From Lobosporangium transversale (Eukaryota; Mortierellomycota; Mortierellomycetes; Mortierellales; Mortierellaceae): DNA of 64,000 nt. The translations under genes and the position numbers were made by a program. How positions within the stretch are numbered: position 1 is the stretch's first letter; each line of letters begins with the position of its first letter. The stretch spans positions 496,001-560,000 of the forward strand of contig NW_019029003.1 of assembly GCF_002105155.1 (NCBI RefSeq), written 5' to 3'. The notes below the pieces were generated by a model. It did not search any database, had not been told where the DNA came from, and saw only the letters and a list, made by a program, of their open reading frames with translations. Shown one piece after another: positions 12,221 to 22,804 of this stretch.

Positions 12221-13096
12221 ATGGCTACTCTCCAAGCCAACTGCGACGATCGCCTGCCAATCTGGCTTTGCGTAGCCGCAAATGTCTGTGGATATGTGAG
12301 CAATACAATCTGGTTTATCGTTCTCCTCCCACAGATTATTAAAAACTACCGTCGAAAATCCACTGCTGGTCTCAGCTTTATTTGGGCCTCTTGTAATTTC
12401 TGCGCCAGTCTCATCAACCTTTTTTTCATACTCGACATCGACGTCCCATTGTTTACCAGAATAAGTGGATGGTACATGCCGATACTCGAAATTGTGATGC
12501 TCTTCCAGTTTGTACTATACTCCAAAGTATCAATGTCCAGAAAGCTCCCGCTTGTCTTAATCTCTTTGACAATATATTCAGCAGTTATAGCCGTGGAATG
12601 CACGAAAGCATTTGGTGAAGACACATCGTCCAAGCTCGTGTGGGTGTCAATTGTACTTTGGTCCATCGAGACATACTTCCAAGTCTTATTGAACATGAAA
12701 AGGCGATCTGTTGATGGCCAGTCATACATATCTCTGGGGTTATCTTTGATGGGCAAGACCACCGATGTCATCATGCAATTCACATTGAAAATGCCTTTGC
12801 AGTATACATACATGACATATTTTTCTTCAACATTGGCATATTTCAATATCATACAACTAGTCATATATACCCCGCGTAGATGGTACACCACACTTGTAGT
12901 GTCTACATTAAGTCTTATGCTCTGTGTATTCGTAGTACTTCTAATACTTAGAACATCTATACTCAGTATTTTATGTCCAATTGGTATTTCAGTGTTCCTT
13001 ATTGGAGGGTTCATAACGATACGCCGCCAATTCCACAAAGAGACCACACAATCCAAGCTTAGCTCCGCGGGAGAAGAAGAGGATAGTATTAAATAA
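12221..13096 (+). CDS. PQ-loop repeat membrane protein (SWEET/cystinosin-type fold)
   Basis: A single exon, 291 aa from ATG 12221 (MATLQANC); an in-frame ATG at 12191 would add ten residues. It has about seven hydrophobic segments. Two PQ-loop motifs are visible: WFIVLLPQIIKNYRRKSTAG near residue 30 and ETYFQVLLNMKRRSVDGQS near residue 150. In the second, the Pro of the PQ pair is replaced (FQ). The C-terminus is short, hydrophilic and acidic (SSAGEEEDSIK). PQ-loop proteins of this size in fungi are mostly vacuolar/lysosomal amino-acid exporters or poorly characterised. The substrate cannot be told from sequence. A long antisense frame over the gene is a shadow. Confidence 0.85.
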   Translation: MATLQANCDDRLPIWLCVAANVCGYVSNTIWFIVLLPQIIKNYRRKSTAGLSFIWASCNFCASLINLFFILDIDVPLFTRISGWYMPILEIVMLFQFVLYSKVSMSRKLPLVLISLTIYSAVIAVECTKAFGEDTSSKLVWVSIVLWSIETYFQVLLNMKRRSVDGQSYISLGLSLMGKTTDVIMQFTLKMPLQYTYMTYFSSTLAYFNIIQLVIYTPRRWYTTLVVSTLSLMLCVFVVLLILRTSILSILCPIGISVFLIGGFITIRRQFHKETTQSKLSSAGEEEDSIK

Positions 13097-13710
13097 AATA
13101 ATCTTTGTTTTTCCAGGAAATGGGTTCAGTTGTCGCTCTTTGCTCCAACAGCTCCAGTGCTTTTGCGTTAAAGCAGAGACATTCGTTGGCTTTCAGATTC
13201 CGGAATCAATGACGGAAATAGGAGTGACGTTATTGCTTGCGTTTATTGGTTGGAGTAAAAGCTATCTAATCTTCTTCTTGTTAGACGGCGCCTTGTTAAT
13301 GATCTTGTAGAAGGGAGTGGTGATTTTGGCGGCCGTTTGGTGTGTGCATGTGTGTAAATTTGGTAGTCGACACCAAGCACAAAAACATTTGCATAAAGAA
13401 ATAATATCAACATGATATACTGAGTTCCTTTCCTGAAAATTTGTTACAGCCATGGCAAAGGTGTCTGCACGATTGTGGAGTTACCGCCAAAATAAAGTTT
13501 GCTTATTTCTTCTGGAGGCTCCATTGGAAATGCTTGTTTTGGCTCCCGTTTGATTCGAATTGTCTAGGAAACAAAAACAAAAATACACCGCGATGCAAAA
13601 TGTGTTTCTAAATGTACAGAAAGCAAAGAGACGATTCAACTATTTGTTCAATAGCCTGGTACATGTTCGTGTACACCACAGAGCTGACAGTGATGAATAA
13701 AAAAAGAATC

Positions 13711-13744
<34 letters not shown>

Positions 13745-14394
13745 CGCCCCTGTTCCACATTTGTACCGCCAAATATTTTCGAAACAATAAAAAAACCGCG
13801 ATGCAAGATAGTATTTACAACAAAGAAGCACATCAACTATTTGGTCAGTGTCTTCCTCTTGTTTGCTCACATTCATGTACATTTTTTTTTTTAATATTGG
13901 TGTGTTTGTATGTCTATTAAGCTTTCTGTCTCTCCGTTTAACACAAGGAACCTCGCGCAAGAAAAAAAATGCCTTGCATGATTGGTGCCAAGCCTGAAAA
14001 CAGCGATTACGCACATGCCGTGCATGTAAGATAGGGCCTTGATACTATGACTATTATTATGTTCAACTCATGTAGACTCATCGAAATCAACTTGTGATCA
14101 CAACTGCTACTTGGGCGCATGGGCTCTATTGACATATTCACATGAATCTATCGATCATACTCTGTTGCCAAGGACTTGAAAACATATATGAATTCATTTC
14201 TTCCTTGATCTATAAGCCCTTACTTGTGGAGCCAAGGTTTGCTTCTTGTCAGCAGCAAAGTAAACTGATCCAAATTTTGTGTAAGTTTGATTTCTATTTT
14301 CAGGAATGGTAGGGTGTTGATAACTTTTAGCTCCTTGCGAAATTATCAATTGCTTATCATATAGGAATAGTTATTTCATTTTACATAGATTAGC
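13097..14394. other. Intergenic, no supported gene
   Basis: AT-rich DNA with a poly(A) tract of roughly 28 bases near 13711-13739. Open frames here contain long Lys or Phe homopolymers and look like chance readings through the tract. I see no RNA gene or repeat family member. Confidence 0.5.
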
Positions 14395-14720
14395 AGAACC
14401 GCCGAGTGCTCCCATTTGAGTTCCTCGGTCTTTTCTCCTCACAACCTAGGGCTCGACGCTTGAGAGCTACGTCTTAGATGTAGCGATACCATGAAGCCCT
14501 AAGTCTGAAGTCTTGGAAAGCCTTGGGGCTTGGGACTTAGGCCAGAAGGCGTAGACTGCTCCGCCAAAGATCGGTCAAAATTATTCAAAGACGAGTGGCC
14601 GCGCCCCCACGAGACGAAGCCACCCTAGTGCCCGTTCATGGTGAATCGCTAGGTCTCTCCAATTCGCCTCGTTGTTTGTGCAAGGCTCTACGCTTTTTAT
14701 AACAATAGCCTTCCTAAAAT
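14395..14720. other. GC-rich, potentially structured patch
   Basis: Clearly richer in G+C than its surroundings. It holds several self-complementary segments: GCCCTAAGTC (14496-14505) with GACTTAGGCC (14534-14543), a GCCGAG...CTCGG pair near 14401-14429, and GCTAC...GTAGC near 14466-14485. No open frame of note on either strand. It could be a remnant of a transposable element or an unannotated structured RNA. Confidence 0.4.
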
Positions 14721-14935
14721 CCGAATGGATTTGTGATGGCCAGCTGGAATCTCTTTAAACCAAATGGAATATCTAGCTTAATGAGCATCTAATTCCGATC
14801 AAAAAGAATTTTTTATATGACCGAATAGTCACTTGAGTGGGTGGACAATGACAACTAGGATGCGGATAGCCCCTTCTTTACAGCACCTGTCATTCAACAG
14901 CCCAGCTTACTCTATGTCGTATTTCAGGTAAGTAT

Positions 14936-15054
14936 GGAAAATATAGATGCTCCCATGGACGCTGATAGCGTTGATCCGTTAATAGATATAACTGATGGAT
15001 ACTTCAAGCGAGAGGACAATGCACTGGCCGCCCAACATTTATTTCATTATTTTG

Positions 15055-15060
<6 letters not shown>
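14936..15060 (+). other. Possible exon fragment, unrecognised
   Basis: An ATG opens a frame of about 40 residues (acidic, MENIDAPMDADSVDPLID, then YFKREDNALAAQHLFHYF) that runs into a poly(A) tract. It resembles coding sequence in composition, but no continuation could be spliced with confidence. A second coding-like stretch at about 15318-15452 (RDRRKRRLRREITGHREAVK) may belong to the same decayed gene. No family recognised. Confidence 0.25.
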
Positions 15061-15088
<28 letters not shown>

Positions 15089-15109
15089 AAATAGTATAAT
15101 GCTGTCAGT

Positions 15110-15307
15110 CAGTGTATCGTACTGATGTACTAAACATACGACTTGAAGTTTTCTTCAGTAAATTTTTACAAACATCGGTAAAAAAAAAAAAAAAAAAAAA
15201 ATCAATTACTTTTTTTTTTTACTATGTTTAAGTAAATAGTAAGTAAAAATTTACTAAAGAAAACTTCAAGTCGTATGTTCAGTACAGTACATCAGTACGA
15301 TACACTG
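15110..15307. mobile_element. Foldback (MITE-like) element with about 60-bp inverted arms
   Basis: The left arm (15110-15168) starts CAGTGTATCGTACTGATG. The right arm (15244-15307) is its reverse complement, ending CATCAGTACGATACACTG, with two substitutions and one 5-base duplication (CAGTA). The centre carries A20 and T10 tracts plus short complementary words (ACAAACAT / ATGTTTAA), so nearly all 198 bp can fold into one hairpin. No protein is encoded. It could be a non-autonomous DNA transposon or a hairpin-RNA source. No clear target-site duplication was found. Confidence 0.7.
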
Positions 15308-15554
15308 CTGTCAGTAACAGAGACTGATATCTTTATTCGAGACAGACGAAAACGTAGGCTGCGCAGGGAGATAACAGGACACCGTGAGGCTGTCAAATTA
15401 GCCGTCTTTGTCCTGATAGCTGTCGCTAGGGTAACAGCCACCCAGACATAGCTGTGAGGCTCAGGAACAAAGAGGATATTTATGGAAGTTGTTGGCCTAT
15501 TACAAATAAACAACATGAAAAATATCTCAAGAGATTTGAATAAGCTAGTGCACT

Positions 15555-15741
15555 ATGGCAAAAGCAATGGATTCTGGAAATCAATTTGCAATTCGTATTT
15601 ATGCAGGCTATGTACATGTAGCTTGTAGAAGGAACCCATGGAGTATACCTTATAGAGTAGCTAGGAACATTCACCATACCAAACGCGATCCTGGGTATTA
15701 CTTCCCTTTCCCTGACCCTGGCCGTCTTTTCAGTTATCAAG
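15555..15741 (+). other. Coding-like stretch, unrecognised
   Basis: An ATG-initiated frame (MAKAMDSGNQFAIRIYAGYV) reads about 62 residues to a GTAAGA donor-like site. A frame ending in DLEALVELNSMDVSALGHSV follows about 90 bp later, but the two cannot be joined in phase with a good acceptor. It may be a broken gene in the same decayed block as the Crinkler remnant. Confidence 0.25.
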
Positions 15742-16317
15742 GTAAGACATATCACATACTTGTATTCAGTGCACTTTGTTTGAAGCACTGGAAAAACACC
15801 TCTTCAGCTTTATATTAGGGTGATCTTGAGGCATTGGTGGAGCTGAACTCGATGGATGTAAGCGCTCTTGGTCATTCGGTGGTATCAAATGCGTAGAGGA
15901 AAAAAAAAAATCGAGATTAGCATAAAGCCTTAGTGCCGCCCAGCATTTGATCAGAATGGCCACTAACCCTGAGTGCAGAAGATGCATCACTACGGTACTT
16001 TGCAAAGCTAAACCATGTTTGTTGGCACGCCTATAAGGGATATTTCCTACATGCCTAAATATATTTGTGTGCTGTGTGCAAATGTAGTAGAGGCCTTCAA
16101 GGGAAATTGCAGGTGCTGTTACTCGAATACTGCCCTCCTTGAGATCGAGCTTACAATATAACCAAAAAGCATTCCATTTTGAATACTTGTCGTAACAAAA
16201 TCGGAGAGTAGCAAGGCTATGGCTGCATTTTTAAAATGTTATTCCAGAGCAGGTCAATGCTTCCTTACTTCCTATTGCACGAACCTCTCTCTCACATAAA
16301 TCTGCCAACAAAATACA

Positions 16318-16530
16318 GTGAATAATAACATTAAACTCTTCTACATCATCGATGGAGGCTCAGCTTTGTCTCCTTTCTCCGTGGAAGCCCCGCTTGATGA
16401 TGCCATCGATATCGATAGGCTCAGAGGTATTATCAAAGTCGAAAAGAGCGCTGAGTTTGGTAGTTGGGTTCGAACTGTCTTTCCCTCTGCAAGACCTCCA
16501 TATCCTTTACCAAAAGAGACATGGATATGA
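16318..16530 (+). pseudogene. Crinkler (CRN)-type N-terminal domain remnant
   Basis: The frame reads IKLFYIIDGGSALSPFSVEA followed by DDAIDIDRLRGIIKVEKSAEFG. This matches the head of Crinkler proteins (LFCLVxGExxxxAFSVxIxxxxTVxxLKxxIKxEKSxEF), a family found in oomycetes and in early-diverging fungi, including mucoromycetes. After EFG the expected downstream DI-rich segment is lost and the frame ends in 25 unrelated residues, while a neighbouring frame continues differently. The position of the first Met is GTG, with a stop a few codons upstream, so no ATG start is present. I therefore read it as a truncated, decayed copy. Remaining doubt: an intron could hide the true start. Confidence 0.5.
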
Positions 16531-16579
16531 TTATTTTTCTGGAAACATTTTCCTTCATTTACGGCTGGGTAATGATTAA

Positions 16580-17297
16580 CATCGGTAGCGTTCTCTTTGC
16601 TGTGCAGCGTCTAAACGCGTCTCAACCATGACTACATTTAACGTATCCCTGCGGTCCGCAAATACAAAAGTTTTTTCATAGTCTGTTGATGTTATGGAAG
16701 CCTCGCCAGAAGACTTTGTATTAGCATTACATGATAAATCTCCCTATCCGCCATCGTCTTACTCTCCAAGTATTACACTATATCACAACCAACACGACAT
16801 TAGACATCTATAACACGGCCTTTTCATACAAGTGGCACTCTTAGAATTGAAAATAGAGGTGATCCCAACATTATCGTTGATCTTAAAACTGGAATCGTCT
16901 TTAAGGAAATACGAGTCATGGGATATTCTATGGATTCGTTGCCTTAATTCATTGACAGTGGCGATACTCATCCCCTGCTGGGCTTGCAGAGAATACAATT
17001 TCCGTTATTGATTCTCTCCACAAGTCAAAGTTATTAAATGGTGATGAATTTTAAAAGATGATGGTGAATGTGAACACAATGCTCCAGGATCATCAATAGA
17101 CTAGTTAGACGTGGCACAAGCTGAGATGATGAACTGTGTCTGCATCAAGTGCATGCTGTTTCTGCTTCAGGCACGTGCTGTTTCTGGAAAGAAAAAATTG
17201 TGCTGTTTATCAGGTGGCTGCTTTCAACTTTCTCACTTCCAGCGCAAATTCTAACAATCCTTTCTATCACTTTCATAAAAATCTTGAAGAAAAAAAA
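16580..17297. other. Intergenic between Crinkler remnant and SET gene
   Basis: About 0.7 kb with only short frames; a 71-codon minus-strand frame at 16783-16998 is not recognised. The last 200 bp should hold the promoter and 5' leader of the SET-domain gene, with A-rich sequence directly before its ATG. Confidence 0.4.
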
Positions 17298-17548
17298 ATG
17301 CCTTCAACTTATGAAAAACAAGATACGATTGTAGATGTTGCTGGCACAAAAGAGGCCTATAAACCATCTCATCCAGGCCTCTTTGAGGTCTTTTATGCAG
17401 AAGGATCGTTCAACTCGCAGCTAGTTGCTTCTCAGGATTTTAAACAAGGCCAAATCATTTGTAAGATTGAAGGCACGGAACCAGGACCGAAAAGATACAG
17501 TAGCGTTCAAGTATCCAAGGACTCGCATATCGAACTGAACTCTGACCG

Positions 17549-17585
<37 letters not shown>

Positions 17586-17630
17586 CCCTCGAAAATTACT
17601 GTCAAGCTTCTTTCTTTATCAACTTAATAT

Positions 17631-17661
<31 letters not shown>

Positions 17662-18099
17662 GGGATCCTTCAGTCGTCTTTCTAAACCACTCATGCGACC
17701 CTTCAGTCACTCTTGACACCGACGAAATGAAGCTTATAGCAGCCAAGGACATTAAGAAAGGTTTCTTTATTTCACTTCTGCTCCCGAGCTAATACATATG
17801 ACATCATGTCGTGGAATGTGGAAACAATAGCGAATTGAACGACTATTAACACCTTACTGGCAAACAAACATTTCTTTTATACATAATCTTTCCATTCAGG
17901 TGACGCCTTGACGTTCTTTTATCCCTCAAGTGAGTGGGAGATGGATCAGCCATTCCCATGCTGGTGTGGATCTACAAAGTGCTGCAAAAGTATCCAGGGT
18001 GCCAAGTTCTTGTCAACCAAAGTCATAGATCAGTACTATGTCGCCTCTCATATTCGTGAACTACTCAAAGAACGTGATGAAGCGCAAGACTCGAAGTAA
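17298..18099 (+). CDS. Small SET-domain protein, 178 aa
   Basis: Three exons join in phase: 17298-17547, 17674-17760, 17900-18099 (537 nt). The start ATG follows an A8 run and opens MPSTYEKQDTIVDVAG. The SET core is visible: an N-terminal piece with FEVFYAEGSFNSQLVASQDF and GQIICKIEG, the hallmark LVFLNHSCDPSVTLD at about residue 85, DALTFFYPSSEWEM, and a cysteine cluster CWCGSTKCC typical of a post-SET zinc site. Such small SET proteins are probable protein-lysine methyltransferases, but the substrate is unknown. The Asn-His pair for SAM binding and the aromatic Tyr in FFYPS are retained. Intron 1 holds a (TA)n run and a T tract before its acceptor. Confidence 0.85.
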
Positions 18100-18264
18100 T
18101 CACCCGTGCTCAGAATTAAAAATAAAAAATGCATTGTGCACCCTTTTTATCGTCTTGCTTGTTTGTTTGTTTGTTTACAAGTTCAAGTATTCAATCATTT
18201 AATATACATATTACATAACATATATTTTCTCTTAAACAAATGATAACCAATTCTATAGGTATGT

Positions 18265-21200
18265 CTAAATGCCAAGTCTTCGCTTCCGCATAGGTGTTCC
18301 TGGCGCTCTGAATCCTGGAGTAGCGATCCTGAACCTTGCTTCTACAGCTGATCCTCCAGCCAGGGTATCAGCAGCTGCAGCCGCTGCAGCCGCCTCCCGT
18401 TCTTCCTTCTCCCTCGTCTCCTTCAAATCCATCTCGAGAGCCATTCTTGCCTCCTCAGCCTTAGTTGCTGCACGCTTCTCTCGATGCGTATACGACTTTT
18501 CCTTTATAGAATAGAACATTGGCCCCAACTCTGCCAACCAATGTGGATCCACGGATGTGACGCACTGCATATACTCCTTCGAGGTCATCACCAACTCATG
18601 GTACACGATGTAATCCGGGTTATAGCCCAGCCCATATAAGGCAGACGTTGGATGTAGATGGCAAGGCATACCCGTACGGCAATTGACATACTCACCCAAG
18701 GCCTTAATCCGTCCTGCTTGATGGAAATAAGCGGAGCAAATACATTTCCGGATGATATCCCAGTCTGTGTTACACGACACATAAGGCATCTTCTCTGTTT
18801 TCATCATATCCATCAATTGCGATCTGACCTCACGAGCTTTGCGCATTGCCTTCGGTTGCACAAAGTGTTTTACACACCAATCATCTCTATATCCATTTGA
18901 CCGCCATTGTGTATAAACGTTCAGGAGCGTCAGATGGTCACTCTCTGGGACAAAGAACTTCTCACGTGCAGAGTCGGATTCTTCAATTCGTTCTTTGGGC
19001 CTATAAAAAACAGAGGGCACAGAGAGCATCGACACAATCGTGACGATTTCTGCCGTACAGCCCATCTTTTCAGCCACGATTAACATTTTGGCCAACGAAG
19101 GTTCTGTCGGGAAAACTGCCATCTTCTTTCCTAAAGGTGTGAGCTCTCCTGTGTTATCAAGTGCACCTTGGATCCAGAGTTGATACATTGAATTGAGCAA
19201 GTTGTCCTGTGGTGGAGGGTCCATAAAATCAAACTCGAGCAGATTCTTTACATTGAGTGACTTGAGTTGTAAGACAACCGTCGCCAAATTAGTTCTCTGA
19301 ATTTCAGGAATCGGATTCTGAAACATCTCATATACAAATGCTTGCTCTGTGTATAATCGCCATGACGTTCCTGGCCCCGTACGTCCAGCGCGGCCTGACC
19401 GTTGATTAGCATTTGCTTGTGAGATAGGTGTAATTTGAAGCGAATCCATACCGATCTTGGGATTGAAGACTTTCAATTTTACATATCCAGCATCAACCAC
19501 ATATAAAATACCATCAATGGTAAGTGAAGTCTCTCCGATATTAGTCGCTACAACACACTTGCGGGCATTGTTCTCGCCAGGTTCAAAAATCTTGGCCTGC
19601 AGATCTGCTGGCATTTGTGAATAGATAGGTAGGACGGACAATGGCGGTGCATTGTCGATCTGTGCTAACCGCTCATTGATGACCTGACAAGTGATTTCGA
19701 TATCTTCTTGTCCGGTCATGAACACAAGGATATCTCCAGCAGGCTGCCCAAGGTGAATTGCAAGCACTTGCTTGACAGCGCTATCTACATAGTCCTCACA
19801 AGGCACTTTGCTGAACATGATATCGACAGGAAAAGTGCGTCCAGGGATAGTGAACGTAGCTGCGTTTCCATAAAAAGACGAGAACTAAAATTATTTGAAA
19901 AACAATGAAAGAATAGCATATCCTTCATATAAGTTTGCAGCCAACCATATATTTATAAAAAAATAAAAAAAAAAAAAAAAAAAAAAAAGAAAAGCACCTA
20001 GCATTAGTGGAGTGAATAATTTACCTTGTCTGCATTCATAGTTGCTGAAGTGACAATCAATTTCAAGTCGCGCCGCCGAGCCAGAATTTTCTTCATTAAT
20101 CCCATCAAGACATCTGTATTCAACGACCGCTCGTGGGCTTCATCCATAATGATGACAGAATAGTGATCTAAATCGCCTTCACGGATAGATTCGCGAAGCA
20201 ACACCCCGTCTGTCATGTATTTGATCACAGTCTCTGATGAAGTAACATCTTCGAAACGGATTGCATATCCAACAGTAGTCCCAAGTTTACAACCAACTTC
20301 CTCTGCGACACGACGAGCGACAGACATGGCCGCAACACGGCGAGGTTGTGTGCAACCAATCATTCCAAATGTGCTATATCCGTCTTCATGTAAGAACTGC
20401 GTCAACTGTGTGGTTTTACCAGAACCAGTCTCTCCAACTACAACAATCACTTGATTGTCACGAATTACCCGCATGAGCTCCTCTCTTACTGCGAATGCAG
20501 GCAAGTACTGGCGCTGCTCCTTGATTGATTTTGACTTTGAGAATGCACTGACAGCCTCTGATGCCTTTAAATGAGATGCAAATTGAGAATCGCCCTTGCC
20601 ATCCATGTTGTCATCTTCATCAGTCATTTCCTTAACTTTCGCTGCAGCTGCTTCCGCTTCCTGTTGCGCCTTCTCTTCAGGATTCTCAAGTCCCATGACA
20701 TTACCAAGGGCTGTTCCAGCAACTTGGAATTTCGGTGCCGCTTTCATCCTCTCTGCCTGCTCACGTTTCTCTCGAACAAGAGCACTGCCCTTTCTTGAAA
20801 AAACAGCCATATCGGACGTAGGGTCTTTAACAGACTGAACTGCTTCTACTTGCTTTGTAAAAACAACACGGCCATCAAGGAATGGTGGTCTGATATCGTG
20901 CACAAGTAAATGCACTCTCGCCTCAGATTCATCTTCGAAATCTGTATCCACCTCCTTGCGCTGATAGACACCTGAAGTCAGCATTCGATTAGTCTCCCAC
21001 ATTTCATTGTCCTTATTATATTGAGCTTGGCGCGCAGAAATCTTCTTCATCTGCTTTTTTTCCAATTCTTCTTCCTTTTTAGCATCATGCTCCTCGTAGT
21101 CTGCAAAAGGATTATGAATGTCATCCATAGCGCCTCCAGTTTCCTCCATGCTATACCAATCTCTATCAACCTGACGCTGCTCACTCTCCCATTCATCTTT

Positions 21201-22804
21201 GTCAGGAACATCCTCAAGGTCATCATCAGGGAAGGTATCGATTGCATCATTATAACCTGACGAAGAGACGCGCGGTGTAAACGTATCCCAGTCAGATGTC
21301 CCTCTACTCTGTGTAGGCGGCCTATAGTCTATTGGAATCAGAAAATCAATATTAATGGTCTGCGTAAAATATAGCTTCTCTCTCTCTCTCTTTTTTTTTT
21401 TTTTTTTTTTTTTTGGTTGAATTCTTAAGTAACCACTACTTACCTCGTCTTGGCGTTAATCCACCCTGCAAGAAGCTATCAGTGTCGCGACCTGTCCTTG
21501 CAGGCGTGGCATCCCATTCGCTCCTGTTGGAACGTTGGGTACGAGGCTCTGTAAAGTCATTTCTCCGTGGGGTAGCAGGCTCACGGAAACGATCATCGCG
21601 CCTTTCAGTATGTCTTCTCTCTCTATCATCACGTCTGTCTCTGTCATCCCTATCGATTGTTTTGTATCGGTCCCGATCACGAACCCATTCTTTATCTCGA
21701 CTTGACCTTGAATCAGTACGACCGTATCTGTCGTTATCCCGATCCCTATCTCTGCCTCTATCTCTATTCCTATCTCTGTCTTCGTCACGTCTATCCTGGG
21801 CTCTGTCATACAAACCTCCACGACCTCTGTCACGTTGTTTTCTTTCTTCTGCACGACGCAATGCTTCCTGATTGACACCGCCATGATGAGATGGTGTCTC
21901 CATGCGCTTAGTTCTGTACTGCGGTTGGACTCCTCGCCGAATGAACGGTTTTTCTGAATTGCCCTCCTTCGCTTTACTATCCATCTCTACATCTCGGGTA
22001 TCTTCCTGTGCATCAGATAGACTATCTCCATTTATCAACTCTTCCTCAACCTGTAGTCTGATCTTTTTGGACTCTGATGGTTTTTCACTACGACTGTCGC
22101 CACTAGCAGCCGCCGTCGCCGCCGCCGCCGCTGCTGCTGCACGTTCTCGTTCTTCTCGTTTTTCTTTGGCCAATTTGTCGAGGCCAAAGCGTGATACACC
22201 TGGAGGGAGCGCAGGTGCTTTAAAGACATGTTGGTCATCCACTGCAGTCTTCTTCTTCTTGATGATCAACCCTCCTGGCAAAGTAGGGGCCGGTGCTGCT
22301 TCCTCTTCATCATCATAAGCTCGCGTAAAGTTGGTCATGGCAACAGATGATTCCACTGCATCGTTTGATTTGCTCCTTGGATCATCTCGCCCCCCATTAC
22401 TGACATTATTTGATCCTGGTTTACTTGTTCCAGCAGGACCATTGACACCAAATTCTCGATCATGGTTCTGAACTTTTGTGTATACGTCGAACAAAAACTC
22501 ATCTTTGAATTTGCCAAAAGCTGCGCATGCTATAAAACCCATAATATAACAACAGTATTTTGAGCTTAGTATTAGTGCACTTTTAAAGGAGATGAAAGGC
22601 AGTGAAAAAGGTTGTGAAATTTTAAAAGACAATAGGAACTAAAGCTTTGTTTCGTGTGCTGTTTTTATTACCTTTGACGAAGCCGTTGGCCTGTTTATGA
22701 TTCCGTGCAATCTGAATGACCTGTCTTGCGAGCAAGTCATTCGCATTGACTAGATTGAGTGCTCTTGAGAGATCGATGGCGATCTGATGCTCTAAGTCAG
22801 ACAT
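18265..22804 (-). CDS. PRP16: PRP16/DHX38, DEAH-box pre-mRNA splicing ATPase, 1380 aa
   Basis: Four exons join in phase: 22804-22672, 22529-21444, 21328-20025, 19884-18265 (4143 nt). Prp16 is the spliceosomal RNA-dependent ATPase that remodels the complex after the first transesterification. Motifs: Walker [12 protein letters not shown] near residue 705, DEAH ([14 protein letters not shown]) near 800, SATMNADK, the helicase C motif [12 protein letters not shown], then the HA2 and OB regions. The N-terminus carries [12 protein letters not shown] (shared with DHX38), a run of alanines and a long Arg/Asp-rich stretch, as in metazoan DHX38. The C-terminus [13 protein letters not shown] is also DHX38-like. 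The start [11 protein letters not shown] is chosen because the frame stays open upstream but without conserved residues. The final intron carries a poly(A) tract and intron 2 a poly(T) tract. Confidence 0.95.

Noticed and set aside
12346-13056. 236-codon minus-strand frame
   Set aside because: It is the antisense shadow of the PQ-loop gene, whose sense frame has clear transmembrane segments and PQ motifs.
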